64,000 bases of DNA, taken from the NCBI RefSeq assembly GCF_039851965.1, contig NZ_CP156675.1, positions 62,001 through 126,000 of the forward strand, given 5' to 3'. Origin of the DNA: Pseudalkalibacillus hwajinpoensis. Lineage in GTDB: Bacteria; Bacillota; Bacilli; Bacillales; Guptibacillaceae. Every line of letters begins with the position of its first letter. The stretch's first letter is position 1. The notes under the pieces are model-generated. The model worked only from the letters and a program-made list of their open reading frames with translations. It made no database searches and was not told the DNA's origin. This document shows, in pieces, positions 60,899 through 64,000 of the stretch. A program made the position numbers and the translations under genes.

Positions 60899-61058
60899 TT
60901 GGAATATGTACAGCCTATTCGAGATAGAAAGAAGATAGCAGCCATGAAAAAGTATCTGAAAGGCAGCAACTTAAGGGATCATTGTTTGTCCTGGGATCGG
61001 TTCAGGCTTAAGGATTTTTGATCTATTGCAATTGAAAATAGAAGATGTCATGGTTCTT
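60899..61058 (+). pseudogene. N-terminal relic of a small tyrosine recombinase
   Basis: A TTG at 60899 behind AAGGAGG opens MEYVQPIRDRKKIAAMKKYL then KGSNLRD, the usual start of short (about 180-190 residue) Firmicutes tyrosine recombinases. After a frameshift near residue 33 the frame continues as GSGLRIFDLLQLKIEDVM, the conserved G-LRISDLL-L-EDV motif with the first catalytic Arg region. The catalytic C-terminal part is absent, so the gene is dead. Confidence 0.8.
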
Positions 61059-61155
61059 TTTCTTTCTCTTTCTTGATCAGTGCAGTGGTTAGATTGATTA
61101 TTGAGATAGTTAAGTTAACTAATACTGTGACCAAGATAATCACTTCATCCATCAT
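61048..61155 (-). CDS. Small membrane peptide (35 aa), holin/toxin-like
   Basis: The minus-strand ATG at 61155 has AAAGGGGGTGA upstream. The product MMDEVIILVTVLVNLTISII... has one hydrophobic helix and a very charged tail (KKEKEKEP). The shape resembles putative holin-like or type I toxin peptides of Firmicutes, but no antitoxin RNA was identified. It converges on the recombinase relic. Confidence 0.5.
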   Translation of the reverse strand: MMDEVIILVTVLVNLTISIINLTTALIKKEKEKEP

Positions 61156-61319
61156 TTCACCCCCTTTCATACGGGGATTACGCAGTTAGAGCACTCTAAA
61201 ATAATGAAATTTGAGAAAATTCCTTGTTTTTTTTCTTTAGAAGTGATTTTCGCCATGAGTTACTACTCTTTGATCTTCTCACTTCGGAGAGAGTTACCTT
61301 TGAAAAAGAAAATAATCAA

Positions 61320-61557
61320 TGGACGGCAACAAACATAGAAGATTTATTTACTGATACTGATCCTGTTAAGAAAGAAAAAGAAGGAAATTAAAGGTTTATT
61401 CAATGAATGGCGAGGGAAGTATGGGGCTTTTGTAATTGCATTAAGTTGCTTATTTAGCGCAATCAATAGTTGGGGATCGAATTGGATTCTTACAGCTGTT
61501 TTGGTATTAGGCGTATTGGTCTGTGGAATGATAGGATATTTTGATATTAAAACATAG
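61320..61557 (+). pseudogene. Small membrane protein gene, probably frameshifted
   Basis: A plausible start (MDGNKHRRFIY at 61320) runs into a stop. In the next frame IYLLILILLRKKKKEIKGLF followed by NEWRGKYGAFVIALSCLFSA continues to the stop at 61557, giving three hydrophobic helices. No strong ribosome site is seen. It may instead start at a rare codon inside the second frame. Confidence 0.45.
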
Positions 61558-61625
61558 TTTGCTGAATAACGAACTATAATGCTTACTGAAGATCCAATAA
61601 AAGAATAAATAAAAGGGTGATTTTC

Positions 61626-61739
61626 TTGGTGAAGAGTATTGAGGATACAGATGTTTTTAAACAAGCTGTAAAGTTACTCCAATCGAGGAGCGTTTGCTTG
61701 ATAAAATGTTGCGCTCTATGTAGGTTAAGGACAGGATAA
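61626..61739 (+). CDS. Doubtful short frame running into a cassette-like site
   Basis: TTG at 61626 behind AAGGGTGA encodes LVKSIEDTDVFKQAVKLLQS and then reads straight through the site right half. The coding-like part ends exactly where the site begins, which suggests a gene truncated by recombination at the site. Confidence 0.35.
   Translation: MVKSIEDTDVFKQAVKLLQSRSVCLIKCCALCRLRTG
61673..61700 (+). repeat. Cassette-like 3' site, right half
   Basis: ACTCCAATCGAGGAGCGTTT matches the right half of the site, with one inserted base compared with ATCTCGGAGCGTTT. Confidence 0.5.
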
Positions 61740-61849
61740 TTGAATAAGGTCGAACGTCCTCCCCCGGCTACCTAAAGAATAACCTATAAAAAATAGGCTA
61801 ACCAGAAATGACTGGCTAACCTTATAATACGAAAGGGAGTGATTGTTTA

Positions 61850-62130
61850 GTAATGTGCTCAATTCTTTGGAACCCAAAGAGAGTATTTCACTCTCTTTAT
61901 TTAACTGCTTGTATAATCTTAGTTTTTCGAGGAAATCAATGGTCTTTAACTTCAAGAAATTCTCCGTTTTTTCAGTGAAGATAGAAGTAACCTATACATA
62001 CAGCAATCCCCCACACTTTAAAGTGTGGGGGATTGTATTATTTATATTTAATCAAGGGGGAAGGAGTTCGGGGAAACTCCTTGAGTCACAGATTATCATA
62101 AGCACCATGAAATTATGATATTATGGGAGA
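61850..62130 (+). repeat. Long palindrome-containing repeat, copy E
   Basis: The left part (GAGTGATTGTTTAGTAATGTG, with TCACTCTCTTTATTT) matches copy D. The perfect palindrome is at 62004-62035 (stem CAATCCCCCACACTTT). The right part ends early, near 62130. The rest of the 61740-62381 gap shows no gene except a GGCTAACC-type small inverted repeat near 61790-61830. Confidence 0.85.
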
Positions 62131-62381
62131 AATTTGACAATTGAGTGGTGATGAAAGCGCATCTTCTATCGCATTGCTATTTAAAATTGTAGCCGTTTAG
62201 TCCCGTTTTATTATCTTCATGGTTTTTCTAGTCCTTGAACCTGTATCTAAGCAACCACGTCGTTTGTATGAATTAAATTAATTTCATGAAATGACCTACA
62301 ATTAAACAACCAAGCATGTAACAATAATGTTGTCAATTATTTTTTGATAATTGAAAACATTACTTGTTTGGAGGAGAAATA

Positions 62382-63158
62382 ATGAAGTCATTTGGATTTA
62401 AAGTGATTCTCGTAGCCATTCTTCTTTTAGGAACAGGGTTTTTTAATTCAAGTCAAGCTTCGGCAGTTGGACCTTCTTTTCAAATGCCTTTTCCGTGTGG
62501 ACAAACCTGGGAAGGTCAGACTCGGACCAATCATAATCCACAGAATTCTGTTGATTTTAATCGGTCGAATGATCTAGGGGATAAGGTTGTTGCCTCTGCT
62601 TCTGGTCAAGTCGTAACGGTCAGAAACCTTGGGAATTCAAGCTATGGAAAATATATTGTGATCGATCATGGAAATGGATGGTCGACCTTATATGCTCACT
62701 TGAATTCTTTTAGCGTTTCGAGTGGACAGAGTGTCTCTCAAGGGCAAAAGATTGGAACAGTCGGTGGGACAGGGAATGTCACGGGTCCCCATCTTCATTT
62801 TGAACAACGGTACAATGGATCAGCTCAAAAAATCAAATTTAATGGTTCTCAGATCACCTATTATGGTGCAAAGAACTATACGAGCAAAAATTCCTGCTCT
62901 AATGAAGGGGTAACCGGGACTGTCCATACGGAATCAGGTGTTTCACTTAACATTCGCTCTGGACCTGGAACTAATTACGGAATTGTCGGGTCAGTTGCAG
63001 ATGGACAAACGGTCACGATTTCTTGTCAGAAACATGGAGAGACCGTTACGGGTAAATATGGGACGAGTGATCTCTGGAACTATATTGGAGAAGGGTATAT
63101 ATCTGATACGTATGTGTATACCGGATCAGACGGACAAGTTGCCCCGACCTGTAATTAA
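62382..63158 (+). CDS. Secreted M23 peptidase with C-terminal SH3b domain
   Basis: The 258-residue protein has a Sec signal (MKSFGFKVILVAILLLGTGF, cleaved near SQASA). An M23 (LytM-type) zinc peptidase domain spans about residues 45-165, with ligands in NHNPQNSVDFN and the HLHFEQ motif near residue 138, and with YAHLNSF. An SH3b domain follows (about 185-258). It would cut peptide bridges in peptidoglycan. The FPCGQTWEGQTRTNHNPQNS style is more usual in secreted M23 proteins of actinobacteria, which may hint at transfer. ATG at 62382 has TTGGAGGAG upstream. Confidence 0.9.
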   Translation: MKSFGFKVILVAILLLGTGFFNSSQASAVGPSFQMPFPCGQTWEGQTRTNHNPQNSVDFNRSNDLGDKVVASASGQVVTVRNLGNSSYGKYIVIDHGNGWSTLYAHLNSFSVSSGQSVSQGQKIGTVGGTGNVTGPHLHFEQRYNGSAQKIKFNGSQITYYGAKNYTSKNSCSNEGVTGTVHTESGVSLNIRSGPGTNYGIVGSVADGQTVTISCQKHGETVTGKYGTSDLWNYIGEGYISDTYVYTGSDGQVAPTCN

Positions 63159-63188
63159 AGTACTATTCTAGTGAAAAGAGGGAGTTAG

Positions 63189-63545
63189 ATGGGTAAACTA
63201 AAAATGATAGGCATGGTATCTGTTATGATGGCATCCTTGTTCTTTTCTTCTAGTAATGCTCTTGCTGTCCAGCATTATACGATTTCTACTAACAGTGGTG
63301 TTCCTTTAAATATGCGAAGTGGTCCAGGAACAAATTATCCGATTATGCTTTCCATTCCTAGTGGTTCAAGCGTCCCATACTATTGTTACGCGCGTGGTAC
63401 AACGGTGACTGGGAAGTATGGAACGAGTAATATCTGGGATCAAATTCAGTGGGAAGATTCCCGTGGAGTAATGAATATTGGTTACGTCTCGGATACGTAT
63501 GTCTACACAGGATCAGACGGTCCGGTAGGTGTACGATGCGACTAA
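63189..63545 (+). CDS. Secreted SH3b-domain protein, paralog of the neighbour's C-terminus
   Basis: The 118-residue protein has a signal peptide (cleavage near NALA) and one SH3b domain: GVPLNMRSGPGTNYPIMLSI, then TVTGKYGTSNIWDQIQ and the end YVSDTYVYTGSDG. The last stretch is nearly identical to the end of the M23 protein just upstream, pointing to local duplication of the SH3 part. It may bind cell wall or inhibit or assist the peptidase. It is 31 nt downstream, probably cotranscribed. Confidence 0.85.
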   Translation: MGKLKMIGMVSVMMASLFFSSSNALAVQHYTISTNSGVPLNMRSGPGTNYPIMLSIPSGSSVPYYCYARGTTVTGKYGTSNIWDQIQWEDSRGVMNIGYVSDTYVYTGSDGPVGVRCD

Positions 63546-63582
63546 TGTAAGAGAATGAAAATGCAATGGCTTAAAAGTGAAT

Positions 63583-63627
63583 CCCCTCATCTTTGAAATC
63601 TTCTTATCAGAGATGAGGGGGTTTTTT
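63583..63627 (+). terminator. Rho-independent terminator
   Basis: CCCCTCATCT (63583-63592) pairs with AGATGAGGGG (63611-63620), then six T residues. It ends the M23/SH3b transcript. From here to 63866 no gene is seen. Confidence 0.85.
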
Positions 63628-63866
63628 GATTCTTTTTTTTAACATTTCTTTTTATCATATACCAGGAGCTATTTTTCCTTATAGGAGATAACATGAGTAG
63701 CTAATCTTAAGAAGAAGAGTGGAGAAAAGCCTTCTGAACTTTGTTTATAAGTCAATTTATGAAAATATCAATTCATCATATTTAGTTTTATTTATTTCGG
63801 AAAGCTACGTCATTATAATAAAGAAGGTAGATGGGGATTCTATTGCATTATACAAAAGCTTCCTAT

Positions 63867-63893
63867 GTATTTAATAGGAGAAGTTTTCACGTT
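63867..63893. terminator. Possible terminator hairpin
   Basis: AGCTTCCTAT pairs imperfectly with ATAGGAGAAG about 7 nt on, with T or A runs at both sides. It would end the minus-strand gene that stops at 63926. Confidence 0.45.
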
Positions 63894-63925
63894 ATAGTAT
63901 TGTATTTCTGTTTTATAGGATCTGC

Positions 63926-64000
63926 TCAGTCAGGTATGTCGTCAGTTTCAAAAGTTATTCCGTCATTGGATGTTTCTAAAATCAATTCTCCATCTGACTT
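63926..64000 (-). CDS. C-terminal end of a minus-strand gene (partial)
   Basis: The minus frame reads KSDGELILETSNDGITFETD then DIPD and a stop, an acidic tail typical of real proteins, and a hairpin follows downstream. The opposite strand is also open from an ATG at 63831 to the window end, but it would run through the hairpin and has a poor ribosome site. Family unknown from 24 residues. Confidence 0.45.
   Translation of the reverse strand, partial: KSDGELILETSNDGITFETDDIPD

Noticed and set aside
61843..62118. Open frame of 91 codons across repeat copy E
   Set aside because: It reads through the palindrome and gives the peptide style YSNPPHFKVWGIVLF that recurs from copies B and D. It is an artefact of the repeat, not a gene.
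12262..62130. Possible CRISPR array from repeated palindromic units
   Set aside because: The copies are dispersed over 50 kb, are hundreds of bases long and have no regular spacers; no cas genes are present.
63831..64000. Plus-strand frame beginning MGILLHYTKAS at the window end
   Set aside because: It has a poor ribosome site and contains a terminator-like hairpin. The minus-strand acidic tail is more protein-like, though this is not certain.
1..64000. tRNA, rRNA, tmRNA, SRP or RNase P RNA genes
   Set aside because: No cloverleaf, CCA-type end or conserved RNA core was recognised. The GC-rich block at 54.7 kb did not match any I know.

Overview
This window looks like a chromosomal stretch of an endospore-forming Bacillaceae bacterium. 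It is AT-rich, uses AGGAGG-type ribosome sites with frequent TTG/GTG starts, carries a complete GerA-type germinant receptor operon, and has CcpA-like cre sites. A halotolerant or alkaliphilic Bacillus relative is plausible, but the genus is not proven from the sequence. No rRNA, tRNA, CRISPR array or phage structural genes were seen.

Layout. 1-5.6 kb: HelD-type RNA polymerase helicase (cut by the window edge), RF3 (prfC), a small excisionase-like HTH protein, a methyltransferase and a run of tiny genes. 5.6-6.1 kb: two copies of a strongly palindromic repeat. 6.3-12.2 kb: LTA-synthase-like enzyme, universal stress protein, SulP transporter, a second HTH paralog, gene debris and small proteins. 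13.3-19.6 kb: fructan/sucrose locus 1 (LacI repressor, three-gene sugar ABC importer without ATPase, GH32 enzyme, decayed fructokinase). 19.8-24.9 kb: CD3324-like protein, FusB-like EF-G-binding protein, gerA-gerB-gerC-like operon on the minus strand. 25-28.6 kb: decayed PaiB and GNAT genes, then a deacetylase-DedA-glycosyltransferase operon. 29-34.6 kb: decayed DMT transporter and a complete Nik/Cnt/Opp-type ABC importer. 35-43.3 kb: MATE pump, several pseudogenes, MocR/PdxR regulator divergent from an intact PaiB, DUF3231 protein. 43.6-54.5 kb: fructan locus 2 (secreted 1250-residue multidomain GH32, YesL, LacI, LplB/LplC/LplA-like importer, GH32 with an internal deletion). 54.6-62 kb: accessory zone of small genes, lipoproteins, pseudogenes and a recombinase relic. 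62.4-63.5 kb: secreted M23 peptidase with SH3b domain and a stand-alone SH3b paralog.

How it works together. The two fructan loci form one probable regulon. Three promoters share a TTGACA-17 bp-TAtacT-like core whose -35 overlaps a TGTCAACCGGTTGACA operator, with a second operator and a cre site nearby, and two closely related LacI repressors are encoded beside them. The secreted enzyme would cut fructan outside, the two importers would bring in fragments using an ATPase encoded elsewhere, and cytoplasmic GH32 would hydrolyse them.

The most unusual element is a short site (left half near CTTGAATTCAAG, right half near TCGGAGCGTTT) found repeatedly 1-85 nt after stop codons, in the same orientation as the upstream gene. 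It is dense between 55.5 and 61.7 kb, where it separates single small accessory genes. A tyrosine recombinase relic and three related inverted repeats lie in the same zone. This resembles a gene-cassette array; that is an inference. Separately, at least five copies of a 32-bp-palindrome repeat show compensatory stem changes, and gene decay is common (over a dozen relics).
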